Counted from the stretch's first letter, positions 8,550 through 18,444 are shown. The stretch: DNA of 64,000 nucleotides from Hahellaceae bacterium (GCA_016716085.1 JADJWY010000009.1:372001-436000); one strand, 5' to 3'. Numbers and translations are program-made. Notes: generated from the letters alone by a model not told the origin.

Positions 8550-10634
8550 TCAGGTCTCCTGTGACTCGATCAGGGGAAGGTCGAAGGTAAACCGCGTACC
8601 CTGCCCCAGCGTGCTGCTCAGGCTGATCTTGCCCCCATGCTTTTCAATGACCGCCTTGCAGATGGTCAATCCCACCCCCGATCCACTGCTGCGTTCGGTG
8701 TCGAGTCGCTCAAAAATATCGAAGATACGGGCATGGAAGCGAGGTTCTATGCCGATCCCGTTATCCGTGAAGGACAGCGTGACGCGATAGGGTGTCGTTG
8801 CTTCCACCGCAATTCCAATCTCTGGCGGGCGATCCAGTTGTCTATATTTTAGCGCATTGGAAAGCAGGTTGCTGAAGAGTTGATAAATCAGGCTGCGCTG
8901 TCCCTGAATCGAGGGCAGATCGGGGGGAAGGTGGATATTGGCATGGGTTGAGCGAATGTCCTGTGACTGATTGCCCAGGACTTCCGCCAGGAGTTCATTG
9001 AGGTCAATGGTTTCGGTATTAAGCGGTTTGTGGCCAATCCTTGAGAGTGCCAGCAAATCTGAAAGCAGTCGATCCATGGATTCGACATTGGCCAATATCC
9101 GGTGCACATAGTGTACCGCTTTAGGATCCGCCTTCAGGCACTCCATTCGCTTCAACAGCTCTCCAAATCCCCTGAGTGAGACCAGGGGTGCGCGAAGGTC
9201 ATGCGACACGGCATAAACGAATTGTTCGAGTTCCCGTGATTTTTTCTCCAGCAATGCTTCATGCGTTTTGCGGGAACTGATGTCTACGATCGAGCATACA
9301 CAGGCGCGGCTTCCGTCATCCATCGGGAGAATCTGAATGCTGAACTCGATTTGCAGAATGTCCCCGCGGGCGTTGATACACTTGGTATCTATGGCTATCG
9401 GTGCACGCTCGTCTGGATTTGGCAGACGGATACCTGGAATAAGGCTTTTAATCGTGGCGCCCTGAAACAGCTGGTGGCCAAACATGCGGGACGCGCTCAC
9501 GTTAAAAAACTCGACCCTATTGGCGATGTCCAGGCTGATCAAAGGTGTGGGGGCCAGATTGGTCATCAGATTGAGTTTCTTTTGTAAGGTCAATTGTTCC
9601 CGCAACGAGCGTGAATGAGAGACCGCATCCTGCTGCCTTACACTCAGCGTTAAGGTCAGCAAGAACAGGAGTGCGCTACTGAGGCAGCCACCTGCGATGA
9701 TGAACAATACGCTGTGGTCTCTGTCCTCATTCCCCAGTGCACTTGTGCTGCGGACATCCAGAACCCAAACGCGTCCACCAATTTTGAGCGTTCGTCGCAA
9801 GGTCAGATATGTGGGGACAACCTTTGGGTCGATTTCCTGGCTATACAGTAAATTTTCCGGTAAGGGTGATTCATCGTAGATTTGAAAGTGAAGCGCACTG
9901 GGCTTGTTGGGCAGTATGCCGTTGATCAGATCATCCATTCGAAAGGGGCTGTAGACGTAGCCCTGCAATGCCTTGCTCCGGTCTTCGGCAGACTCACGAG
10001 GACTGTGATGATCATAGACTGGTAGATAGATAACAAAGCCAGGCTGTTGATCTGTCTCGGTTTCCTGCACTAGCTGAACCTTGCCGCTGGTACTGGGAAG
10101 TCCGCTGTCCCGTGCTTGCACCATAGCCGCTTGGCGAACGGGTTCAGAGTACATGTCGTAACCAAAGGCGCGTTGGTTACGCCAGTCAAAGGGTTCCAGG
10201 TACAGAATGGCGGTATATAGATCCCTGGGGCCTGCCGGGTGAACCTCGTAATCGGCAAAGCCCTCTGCACGAATGGTTTCTTCGTGTGATTGCAGTTCGC
10301 TCGGTGCCAGAACCTGGGCGAAACCGATGCCTTGAATGCCCGGAAACAGGTTCGCGAGCTCCAGTTCCTCTACGTAGGCCTTCCATTCGCTGCGCGTTAC
10401 GTGTTCGGATGCCTGAAACAGTCCCATGCCCCCCTTGAGGAGCCCGATATAGGTCGCCATGCGCGACGAGATATCCTGCACTAATTGATCGGCGTAGCGG
10501 GCAAAGCGCAGGTCATTTGCCTCTTCGACGGCGCGTTGAGCATTGAGCGCGCTGAATACCGTAATCGAGAGTGAAATGACCAGCACCACCCAATGCGGGC
10601 GAACCAACAGGGCAGAGGGGCCTATTAGCCTCAT
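8550..10634 (-). CDS. CHASE-domain PAS sensor histidine kinase
   Basis: 694-residue membrane sensor kinase. A transmembrane helix at about 14-32 is followed by a periplasmic CHASE domain (about 75-270, with GIQGIGFAQVL and AFGYDMYSEPVR), a second membrane helix at about 310-335 (LFIIAGGCLSSALLFLLTL), a PAS domain, a HisKA helix with His about 475 (AVSHDLRAPL) and a HATPase domain with N (NLLSNALKY), G1 (DNGIGI) and G2 (GSGVGLTI) boxes. All catalytic boxes look intact. It overlaps the upstream MscS gene by one base (TGATG) and precedes the receiver-GGDEF gene. CHASE domains bind small ligands; the ligand here is unknown. The ATP-lid pattern resembles phytochrome-like kinases. Confidence 0.93.
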   Translation of the reverse strand: MRLIGPSALLVRPHWVVLVISLSITVFSALNAQRAVEEANDLRFARYADQLVQDISSRMATYIGLLKGGMGLFQASEHVTRSEWKAYVEELELANLFPGIQGIGFAQVLAPSELQSHEETIRAEGFADYEVHPAGPRDLYTAILYLEPFDWRNQRAFGYDMYSEPVRQAAMVQARDSGLPSTSGKVQLVQETETDQQPGFVIYLPVYDHHSPRESAEDRSKALQGYVYSPFRMDDLINGILPNKPSALHFQIYDESPLPENLLYSQEIDPKVVPTYLTLRRTLKIGGRVWVLDVRSTSALGNEDRDHSVLFIIAGGCLSSALLFLLTLTLSVRQQDAVSHSRSLREQLTLQKKLNLMTNLAPTPLISLDIANRVEFFNVSASRMFGHQLFQGATIKSLIPGIRLPNPDERAPIAIDTKCINARGDILQIEFSIQILPMDDGSRACVCSIVDISSRKTHEALLEKKSRELEQFVYAVSHDLRAPLVSLRGFGELLKRMECLKADPKAVHYVHRILANVESMDRLLSDLLALSRIGHKPLNTETIDLNELLAEVLGNQSQDIRSTHANIHLPPDLPSIQGQRSLIYQLFSNLLSNALKYRQLDRPPEIGIAVEATTPYRVTLSFTDNGIGIEPRFHARIFDIFERLDTERSSGSGVGLTICKAVIEKHGGKISLSSTLGQGTRFTFDLPLIESQET

Positions 10635-11464
10635 CAGACCAGTGCCTCGTCTGACGACAGATCACGCCTGGGCCGCCGGATGCCTTGTTCCCTGAACAGC
10701 TTGCTGACCCGCACGACTATGTCACTTTGAAAGGCTTTTTCATAACGGACATCCAACACATAGGCCTTGGCGCGCAGTCGTATCGCCAGACGTTCAGCAA
10801 CGGCGACCTCTTCAATGGCAAAAGTGACGTCCTTGCGCAGGTAGGCAAACCGGCTGGTGACGATCACATTGAAAACGATCTCCCTGGCTTTTTCGAGGTC
10901 TTCGTCCAAGGCCAGGTAAAAATCGGTCACTACCATCATGTCCAATGCACCGGCGTTACCACTGGCGACGGTTTCCGTGATGAAGCGTGCGTTGGGAATC
11001 GTTACCAGATTGTCATCCAGGGTGTTCAGGCGGACGGAGCGAAGCCCGATACTGACGATTTCCCCATAGGTATCCCCAAAGCTAACCCGGTCACCGACCT
11101 GGAAAGGACGGTCGAACAGCAAAATAACGCCCGCAATGATGGAGGCGACAACGTCCTTGAGCGCGATACCGATGGCAACCGCCATACTGCCCCCGGTAGC
11201 CAGCAAGAGTTCCTTGGGTGGCTGGATGACCCCGGCAAACAGCGAAAAAACACCGCCGATGTACCACACGAAACTGAACAGGGTGGCCAGCTGCAGAATC
11301 ATGAAGCGCCGACTGGGCAGTTTGTCCATCAGACGCTGACTGAGGTCGCGAACCCCTTTGTTAACCATGACCAGAACCAACAGTCCCAGCAGGATGAGGG
11401 TGATTTTGGACAGGTTGAAGAGTCCGCCCATTTCGCCGATCTGTGCGATGATCTCATTATCCAT
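10634..11464 (-). CDS. MscS-family small-conductance mechanosensitive channel
   Basis: 276-residue MscS-type channel: membrane helices at about 17-37 and 50-75, the pore-lining TM3 with Gly/Ala packing (GGSMAVAIGIALKDVVAS), then the beta domain (FQVGDRVSFGDTYGEIVSIG, TLDDNLVTIPNA) and a C-terminal alpha/beta domain. Length is near the E. coli MscS size, so no large periplasmic extension is present. Its start lies eight bases inside the 3' end of the ATPase gene and its stop overlaps the kinase start by one base, so it is translated from one polycistronic mRNA with them. The placement suggests the channel participates in, or is regulated by, the neighbouring signalling proteins rather than serving only as an osmotic valve. 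Confidence 0.93.
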   Translation of the reverse strand: MDNEIIAQIGEMGGLFNLSKITLILLGLLVLVMVNKGVRDLSQRLMDKLPSRRFMILQLATLFSFVWYIGGVFSLFAGVIQPPKELLLATGGSMAVAIGIALKDVVASIIAGVILLFDRPFQVGDRVSFGDTYGEIVSIGLRSVRLNTLDDNLVTIPNARFITETVASGNAGALDMMVVTDFYLALDEDLEKAREIVFNVIVTSRFAYLRKDVTFAIEEVAVAERLAIRLRAKAYVLDVRYEKAFQSDIVVRVSKLFREQGIRRPRRDLSSDEALV

Positions 11465-14294
11465 GCAGCATGTTCTTCCGCGATAGAAGGGTTATGACAG
11501 TGTAGTACCAGAACGAGTTAATGCCGTAGCGACGGTCCTCACCATAGGCGAGAAGTTCAAGGTTGATCCCGATTTTCAAGGCATGCCGGACGATGGGCTC
11601 TGGTAAGTTGGTGCAGGCGACCAATTCCTCCGTGTTCAGGCGGTGATGGATGACGATGGCGGTGTACACAAAGCAGGAGTCATCTGAAAGTGTGGCAAGT
11701 GATGACAGTGGAGGCTTGGCCGGCATACCGATCTCGACCTTACGGCCTTTGCGTTTTTGAGCCGCGTTGAGCCACAGATAGATGGCCTGGTCAGGATTGC
11801 CATTGCTTTGCTCCCACAGCAGGTTGAAGACCCGTGTTTCTGCCGCGCGGAAGTTTGCGGCGTCCGAGGTGGCTTTGGCCGCCAGCAGCAGTTCATCATA
11901 AATCAGCTTAAATCCCGAATGATGGTGCCGTGACAGGATCAGCTTGCGAATATCCGCGGCGCTCCACTTGGGAAGCGCATATTGGGTCAGGATGCGTTGC
12001 TCACGGCGAAAGACCTTACTCAGATAATCCCAGGCGGGTCGATGAATGGCGATCACCCAATACAGGTTGGGGCATTTGGCATTCACGCATTCCAGGAAGG
12101 TCCGCATACCTTCCAGCAAACCCACATCGGATAAAAACAGATTTTCGCAATCATCGACGAGTAGTACTCGCTTGGGCTGGCTTGCATCAAACTCGACCAG
12201 GTGTTTGATGGCGGTAAACTCCGGCATTCCCAGGTGTTTAGCAATCGTTTGGAACATGGCCTCACGGGAGGTCACTTTAACGTCAATATCCATGCGGATG
12301 ACCGGCGTATTTTCCAGGTTTCGTGCGATGATGTCGAGTGCGGTAGTTTTGCCCATGCCCTGATGACCGGAAATCAGCAGCACGTTGTCGGGATCTTTGT
12401 CTCCTCGCCAGGCATTTATCGGAGCCATCAGCTCCTCGGTCAGTGGCTCCTGTCGGATGATGCCCGTTTGCTCCGGTGTTTGTTTCAAAAACCAATAGGA
12501 ATACGCCCGGCTGACTTCGCCCTCGGGCTCTTCAGGGTCCTCCACAATGGCAGACTCCAGACGCAAACGCAGAATCTGAGTCGCGACGCGACGATAACTA
12601 TCGAGGTTAAGCAGTTTTTGGTGTAGCACCCAGACCAGATCGGTGATTTGTCCGGCCATCATCCATAGCGGGTAGAGCAAGGTGACAAGCGGATTCTGCA
12701 GCCAGCCTTTCGCCGGTTCCGCATAGCGTGCCGGTAGCAAGCGTAATAAAAATGGATTGATTACTTTGGCATGACGGCGACAGTACAGCACGCCGCCAGC
12801 CCAGAGCGTGATCAGGAAGCCAAGAATGACCAGGTGATACAGTCGTCCTCCACCGGCAAAGAGCAATACCAGCCAGGCGATGTAAAAGAACACCACGAGT
12901 TTGGCAAAATGGCGACTGCTACGCAGGATTTCGTCGCTCTGGCTGCCGGTCAGAAACTGGTTGCTCCGCCCGAAGATACGCGAGCTCCACCATTCCCGCA
13001 CGACCTTGGCGAAATAGTAGAGGGCGACCATCGTCCCAACAGGCGAGAGCAGTTGCAGTATAAAGGCGTCATCCGGAATCAGGCGGGATAACTGGTCCGA
13101 TCCGACTTTCATCATCAACCAGTCAATGTTGGGCTTTAGAAACCAGAAGAGTGCGCTGACAGTGCTCATCAGCGCCCGCGATTCCGTTTTTTCCAGCAAC
13201 AGTTGTTGCCACTCAGAGAGGGAGACCCGCAGGTGGCGACTGATGGTGATTAATAACCAGATGGCCAACGCGAGTAATAAAAGCTGTACGACCCAGCCCG
13301 AGAGGATCGTTGGTAAGGTGTCTGTTTTGAGTCCGCTTCGATAGTCCCGCATCAACTCGTCAGTGAGTTTGTCTAACATAACATCTGGCACCATGCGTGC
13401 TTCCAGCAGCAAGTCGGCAAGCCAGCTTTGTGGATCATCAACGATCCCCGCGAAAATGGGGCGGGAAGTTGGCGGCAGGAAGGTGCTATTGCGCAGACGA
13501 GTTGAAAACAGGCGCAGGTCTGTTCGCAAATGATTCAGTGCGATGACGATGTTTTGTCGATCCGGCGACGCCAGTAAGGAGGAGGCATAGTCGTCCAGCG
13601 CGCGCTTCAAATAGGCTTCGACTGTTGGCATGGCCAGTGCCTGTCGCCAGACTGGGCGGATACCCTCAACATTTTCTCGGGCGGCCAGTCGAAAGAATTG
13701 CCCGAGGGTATCAAGGTACTCATTTGACCAGTCCTGAATGGCGCCTCTGAGGGCGTCATCATTGGCAAAGCTGTGCTGAATTTCCTGCTTGAGGCGGATA
13801 ATCTCGTCTTCATTTTCCAATGCGCGAATCAATACCAGCTTGCGCGATCTAGGCAACGCCGACCATCGGCTGACCATCGATGTGAGTGCCTGGCGATAGC
13901 GTTCACGTGCTTGCCAGGCCGATTTAAGATCGCTGGCAAGCGACTCGCAATTGATGTTTTCGGCTGACGAAACGCCAGGCTCCGGCATCGGCATTTGCAG
14001 TGCTCGCCACCAATCCTGAATCTCTTCGTCGGAGGTCAGCAGGGCCGGAACCACTGACTTAAAGCCCGTGGTTGGCCAGACGCCCATCTGTTCAAGTTGG
14101 TAGAGCGTTTCAAGCTGATGGCGCAGCGTTTGGGTTTCCTGTTGCAATACCTCAACACGCGCTTCCAAAGGGCGGCAGGCCAGGGAGCCTCCATAACTGG
14201 GTGAGGCAATCAATAAAGCAAGCATCCACAGGCAGCCGCTGAGAAGCATAAGAGAAGACTGTGAAAGACTGTGCCGCTGGCTTATGAGAGTCAT
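11457..14294 (-). CDS. Large membrane protein with AAA/STAND-like ATPase domain
   Basis: 945 residues. An N-terminal hydrophobic segment (about 13-35) looks like a signal peptide or anchor; it is followed by a coiled-coil-prone region (EVLQQETQTLRHQLETLYQ) and about 300 mostly helical residues. Four to five transmembrane helices lie between about 330 and 545. The C-terminal third is a P-loop ATPase: Walker A GHQGMGKTT at about 640, Walker B VLLVDDCENLF at about 712, then a likely sensor region and a C-terminal winged-helix-like section (LNTEELVACTNLPEPIVRHAL). The domain resembles ORC/STAND ATPases. No canonical family name is known to me. It is first in the operon, overlapping the MscS gene by eight bases. 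Inferred: an ATP-dependent sensor or gate working with the channel. No strong ribosome-binding site is visible at the chosen ATG. Confidence 0.85.
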   Translation of the reverse strand: MTLISQRHSLSQSSLMLLSGCLWMLALLIASPSYGGSLACRPLEARVEVLQQETQTLRHQLETLYQLEQMGVWPTTGFKSVVPALLTSDEEIQDWWRALQMPMPEPGVSSAENINCESLASDLKSAWQARERYRQALTSMVSRWSALPRSRKLVLIRALENEDEIIRLKQEIQHSFANDDALRGAIQDWSNEYLDTLGQFFRLAARENVEGIRPVWRQALAMPTVEAYLKRALDDYASSLLASPDRQNIVIALNHLRTDLRLFSTRLRNSTFLPPTSRPIFAGIVDDPQSWLADLLLEARMVPDVMLDKLTDELMRDYRSGLKTDTLPTILSGWVVQLLLLALAIWLLITISRHLRVSLSEWQQLLLEKTESRALMSTVSALFWFLKPNIDWLMMKVGSDQLSRLIPDDAFILQLLSPVGTMVALYYFAKVVREWWSSRIFGRSNQFLTGSQSDEILRSSRHFAKLVVFFYIAWLVLLFAGGGRLYHLVILGFLITLWAGGVLYCRRHAKVINPFLLRLLPARYAEPAKGWLQNPLVTLLYPLWMMAGQITDLVWVLHQKLLNLDSYRRVATQILRLRLESAIVEDPEEPEGEVSRAYSYWFLKQTPEQTGIIRQEPLTEELMAPINAWRGDKDPDNVLLISGHQGMGKTTALDIIARNLENTPVIRMDIDVKVTSREAMFQTIAKHLGMPEFTAIKHLVEFDASQPKRVLLVDDCENLFLSDVGLLEGMRTFLECVNAKCPNLYWVIAIHRPAWDYLSKVFRREQRILTQYALPKWSAADIRKLILSRHHHSGFKLIYDELLLAAKATSDAANFRAAETRVFNLLWEQSNGNPDQAIYLWLNAAQKRKGRKVEIGMPAKPPLSSLATLSDDSCFVYTAIVIHHRLNTEELVACTNLPEPIVRHALKIGINLELLAYGEDRRYGINSFWYYTVITLLSRKNMLHG

Positions 14295-14373
14295 GGTTTA
14301 AGAGAGGCTCTTTATTATTGATGCCTTACAGTAAAGCGGAAGCCGGAAGAGGGGGTCAATAGGGGAATGGGGA

Positions 14374-14393
14374 AGGCGGCCCTCAGGCCGCCT
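14374..14393 (-). terminator. Stem-loop after the lipoprotein gene
   Basis: A perfect 8-bp inverted repeat, AGGCGGCC and GGCCGCCT around a CTCA loop, lies 25 bases beyond the stop of the minus-strand lipoprotein gene. The U-tract on the minus strand is weak (TTCCCC), so termination is inferred from position. Confidence 0.5.
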
Positions 14394-14417
14394 GAAAATA
14401 ATGACCGAACAGCTCAA

Positions 14418-16522
14418 TCAGCCACAGCTGTCGTCGTCGTCCGTGTCCACGCAGAAGAAGCGAAAATGCCCGGCTGCCTGCCCCAGAATGTTGTCGTACT
14501 CATCAACATAGTAGGATTGGATATTCATGCGGCAGGCGATATTGTCCGATGTCGTGCTTAAAGCGGTGGCACAGGCGCTCACATCACAATCCACCGTCGG
14601 AATGAAGCTATCGACGGCATACAGGGCGCCGGCCTGAACGGACTCACATTGAGCGGCAGGCCCAACAGGGGAGACACTGGTGTCCACATGGGCAAATTCA
14701 TAGGTGTACTTGACGGTTGCGCCACTATCGTTGAGGGATGCGGTAATTCCCGAATTGGCAGCATCGTTCTTTATGTTGGTCAGCATTTGGTCGGGTGACG
14801 TCCACTGATAGAGTGGACGGGTTGTGGTGACCACCGTGGCACCGCTGGCCTGATCAGATCCATTCACGAAGCTTCCATCAACCAGCACCTGGCTACTCGC
14901 CTCCGGGATGCGCGGATGGTTGCGCGTCACCGTTTTAGTTGCGGTTGTCGTGTCGCTGAAAGTGGCCGTGATGGTGTAGGTTACGTCGGACCCAAGTGCT
15001 ACACAAATCGCGTTCTGGTTACTGCCATAAGCATTTCCGTTGAGCGTGAGCGCTTCGGTGCCGTCGCCTCCCAGCGCACTGGTATCACTGGATGAAATCG
15101 TTACGCCGGTTACGGTCTTGCCTGCCGCATTCACTTCGACATTGGCGACAAAATGCCCTTCGCCGCTGCCTTCGTTACAACCAAACCCACTGTTATGATA
15201 GATCTCATAATTGGAAATGGATGGGTTTTTGAGTGTTGCATTGCCAATCAGGTCTGAGATGAAGCCATATAAGTCCAACTGTGGGTTCACTTCGCATTGA
15301 TCGTTGTTGTAGTTAAGGAACTGAATCAGCAGGATGGCCTGATCGATTGTCAGCGCGGTGTCTGCCGTCAGCCCCTCCAGGCTTCCTCGGTTGGCATATA
15401 GGGCCAGGAGCTACTCTTTCGACAGCTCGGTCGCCGTATCGGCGGACGCGCCGGTCTTCGTTGCGACGCCCTCCAGCAGTGCCTGGAAATCGCTGAGCTG
15501 TGCACCAGCAGCAAGGTCAGGACCACTGAAGTTGTCATTGTAGGCAGAGATAATCTCTGCCAGCGTCACCGTATTGTCGCTGCTATTCATAAACGCACCC
15601 AGCGCATCTGCGAGGGTTTGAGGAAGATAGGAGCCTGCTGCCTGACTGCAGGCTTCGCGGGTGACACGCTTAATATAGGCCGCAGAGTCGGCATTGGTGG
15701 TGGAGTCGTCGCCAGTGAGTTCCAGGTACTCAGCCTCGAAAGAGGCGGCCTTGAAGACTTTTTCCGCATTGCCGCCGCCTGCAGCAAGACCATTGGCAGT
15801 TGCCAGCAGGGTGTCATCGGCTTGTGCATCCAACGCGGAGGGGATGGCGATTGCACCGCTATCCTGAAGGTCAGCGGCATTCTGAATCACCAACTCACGC
15901 AGGGCTTCGATCGTGTCGGCCTTAGGAATGGGGGGCGAATCCTCACCCGGCACAACCACCACATCGGAGAGAATACGGCTTGCCAGATCGGATTCTGGCG
16001 TTACATTCACGGTGTCATCTGTACCAGGTGCAGAAGGCGCCCGCAATTCCAAATCACCCTTGGTAATTCTGACTTCGTAATAGAAGTCCGTGGCCTGACC
16101 CGTACCGGCTGGTGCCGCATCGATATCGGTAATTTCAAATGCGCCATTGCTATCGGTGGTCACCTCGCCAATATCGACTTGCTCCTCCGCGCCGCCCTGA
16201 CCAAACACTTTGAACAGTGTCACTGTTGCGTTGGGAAGCGCCTGATTGGTCGCAGCACCCGTATCGGCCGCGGCATAGGCCGCACGAACCGGATTCAGCC
16301 GGACGATCCACTCCATCACGCGCTCACGGCGTGTTGCCACCGACGTTGCATCATCTGCTTGCGCAAAAACGGAGCCGGACAGCGTGATACCCGTGTCATC
16401 GCCACCCCCGCCACCTCCCCCCCTGTCGTGGGACTTGAGCTGGAGCTACTGCCGCCGCAGGCAACAAGCGCAGAGCTGATTGACAGAACCAGAAGGGTGC
16501 GTTGAAAGGGTAAGCGAAGCAT
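14418..16522 (-). pseudogene. Large cell-surface lipoprotein with Ig/CNA-B-like domain, broken by a frameshift and an amber codon
   Basis: The gene starts at 16522 with a good GGAGG and a lipoprotein signal (LVLSISSALVACGGSSSSS; lipobox LVAC). The N-terminal frame runs off at a C-run (16417-16423, a G-run on the coding strand) that is one base short. Adding one G gives a glycine-rich linker leading into a long frame with a carboxypeptidase-regulatory/CNA-B-like domain (ALPNATVTLFKVFG...DSNGAFEITDI). This frame meets a TAG at 15411-15413 and then stays open, with protein-like sequence (LLALYANRGSLEGL) to TGA at 14418. With the base restored the gene is exactly 702 codons including the amber, strong evidence for one ancestral gene. 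Likely a surface or adhesion-related lipoprotein. Two lesions favour decay. Confidence 0.75.
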
Positions 16523-16713
16523 AGCGGCCTCCATTTGTTGTCGTTTTGAGTGTTTGTGAGTATAGATCCGCCGGTTGCATCCGCTGTTGATGATAGGCCT
16601 CTGGTTTGTAGACTTTTGTAACCTGAAAAAAATCAATGTGGATCGGGCAAGCTCGGATTCTTGAACTAGACTTTAGGAAAAACGGCCAGGTGCATGGGAG
16701 AACTCACAAAATC

Positions 16714-17247
16714 ATGGTCTCGATCAAATCCTTGGCGCTGTGTGGCGCTGTCATCGGCGTGTCGGGAACGGCGCTGGCTGAAATCAATCTCTACGCGGGT
16801 GCCGAGGTGGGCTACGCGGATATCGAATTGGAAGAACTGAAGGACAGTGAAAGCTACCAGGGCTATCTGGGCTTCGCCTACAACAACCTCGTCGGCCTCG
16901 AAGTCGGCTACGGTTCATTGGGCGAGTACGAGGCCAAGGTCGGGGGCGGGCGTTCTTCGGTCGAGGTGGACTCGGTGATGCAGGCGTCGATTGCGTTTCA
17001 CGGCCCTTTGCTGGTGTTTGAGAAGGCGAGGGTGCATGCCCGCTATGGGTATTACGAAGCGGATCTGACACCGCACATTCCGAATGGGCGGGCACAGGAA
17101 AAAACCTCACGGGACGTTACCTATGCATTAGGGGTTTCCTATCCGATTGTGAAGGCCTTGTCTGTGAGTGCTACGTGGCAGTTTTTCAACGAAGTCGACA
17201 ACCAGAAGATTAATACCTATTCGGCCGGTCTGCGGCTGGATTTTTAG
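16714..17247 (+). CDS. Small outer-membrane beta-barrel protein
   Basis: A 177-residue protein with signal peptide MVSIKSLALCGAVIGVSGTA, cut after ALA. The mature part alternates hydrophobic and polar residues in strands (INLYAGAEVGYADIEL, YQGYLGFAYNNLVGLEVGYG, RDVTYALGVSYPIV) and ends with the terminal aromatic motif AGLRLDF typical of outer-membrane barrels. The size fits an eight-stranded barrel of the OmpA/OmpX/Opacity-like type. The upstream in-frame ATG at 16636 would put charged residues before the signal peptide, so 16714 is preferred. It is divergent from the broken lipoprotein gene and 21 bases before a second lipoprotein, suggesting an envelope gene cluster. Function unknown. Confidence 0.8.
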   Translation: MVSIKSLALCGAVIGVSGTALAEINLYAGAEVGYADIELEELKDSESYQGYLGFAYNNLVGLEVGYGSLGEYEAKVGGGRSSVEVDSVMQASIAFHGPLLVFEKARVHARYGYYEADLTPHIPNGRAQEKTSRDVTYALGVSYPIVKALSVSATWQFFNEVDNQKINTYSAGLRLDF

Positions 17248-17268
17248 TGGCGAGGGGATGAATTACCT

Positions 17269-18426
17269 ATGAACGCAATGAATCACGCATCCTGCCTGCG
17301 CCCGTTTCCCAGACGCACGATGGTCTCCCTGGCCGTTATTCTGAGTCTTTCAGGCTGTAATCAGGGGATGAGCGGTCTGGCTGAGTATGACTATGAAAAT
17401 GCCTGTGTCACGGTTCCGGTCATCAATACGAATGAGCCTCAACCGATCTACACCAACGGGCCGATTGATGACGCGGACAGTCTCTCGGCGGGGATAAACT
17501 TTGATTACTCTGAGCGAATCACCGGCACTATGCCGGGGCCTTCGTCAGGGACAGGCTTGACCTTCAGCAATGTTGTGGTCACAGACAAAACCATTCAAAG
17601 CCTGTTTGTGCGCGGTTCGGTCCCGGACGGCAAGCGTATCGGTGCACTGTTTTTTGAAGTTAACGGCACGGGTGAGTACTTCGGCATTCCCATCGAGCCA
17701 GGGGGAGCAACAGGATCTACCAACGGGTCTCCGATTACCGTCACGCTGCGCGGCCCTTTCCCGATCGAAGGTACGGAGCCAGAACCGGACATTATCACCA
17801 CTGAAATCATTGCGGATGTGACCGTTAAAGCTTTCCTGGTGGATGAAGATGCAGAGGCCCCGGATGTTGAAACAACCTTTGATGGTATCGATGACGATGC
17901 AAACTGGCTGTTGCCGGATACTGGTATCACCATTACCGCACAGAATGTCGGAACGGGGGGGCTGACGGCGACGCTGTTCTGGGATACTGCAACAGACATC
18001 GATTTGCATATGGTTGAACCTGATGGGCATGAAATTTTCTACCCCACGGCCAGCCGCAATTCTGTCGCAGGAGACGGTTATCTCGACTTTGATGACACTT
18101 CGGGCTATGGCCCGGAAAACATCTTCTTCTCCACCGATATTCCGACGGGCGTCTATACCGTTTCAGTGGTTTATTATGGAACGTCCCTGGATCCTGCACC
18201 TGCGACCAACTGGTCCGTCAGTATCTCGGCCTGCGGCAGCACGCGCGCGTTTACAGGGCAGTTAACGTCTGTGGATGAGGAGCAGGAAGTCTTCTCCTTC
18301 GTCTACGGTGAAAACTGTACGATAGAGCCCGTCGAGGATCCCCCCAAGTCGCCGGGTATTTTCGAGGAAGCGGTCTTGTGTGACCCGGAATCACTGGAGT
18401 CGCTGAATCAACCGGAGGAAGAATAG
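17269..18426 (+). CDS. Lipoprotein with C-terminal YfaP-like (DUF2135) domain
   Basis: 385 residues with a lipoprotein signal whose lipobox is LSGC (residues around 28-31). The C-terminal half contains the DUF2135/YfaP signature: ATDIDLHMVEPDGHEIFY, a Gly/Asp-rich stretch GDGYLDFDDTSGYGPENIFF, and a beta-sandwich end GVYTVSVVYYG. The central part (60-200) is acidic and looks like another beta-rich domain. YfaP-type proteins are periplasmic or surface proteins of unknown biochemical role, sometimes linked to alpha-2-macroglobulin-like loci; that association is not seen here. It follows the small barrel gene by 21 bases and is probably co-transcribed with it. The 3' end is convergent with amrS. 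Confidence 0.8.
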   Translation: MNAMNHASCLRPFPRRTMVSLAVILSLSGCNQGMSGLAEYDYENACVTVPVINTNEPQPIYTNGPIDDADSLSAGINFDYSERITGTMPGPSSGTGLTFSNVVVTDKTIQSLFVRGSVPDGKRIGALFFEVNGTGEYFGIPIEPGGATGSTNGSPITVTLRGPFPIEGTEPEPDIITTEIIADVTVKAFLVDEDAEAPDVETTFDGIDDDANWLLPDTGITITAQNVGTGGLTATLFWDTATDIDLHMVEPDGHEIFYPTASRNSVAGDGYLDFDDTSGYGPENIFFSTDIPTGVYTVSVVYYGTSLDPAPATNWSVSISACGSTRAFTGQLTSVDEEQEVFSFVYGENCTIEPVEDPPKSPGIFEEAVLCDPESLESLNQPEEE

Positions 18427-18444
18427 CGAACCGTCCTGGAAGGG

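Noticed and set aside
10685..11497. 270-codon plus-strand frame opposite MscS
   Set aside because: Antisense shadow of a clear MscS gene with GC-biased codons; no domain visible.
15411..15413. TAG as a recoded sense codon
   Set aside because: Another gene (the metalloprotease) ends with TAG normally, so amber is a stop here; a mutation is simpler.
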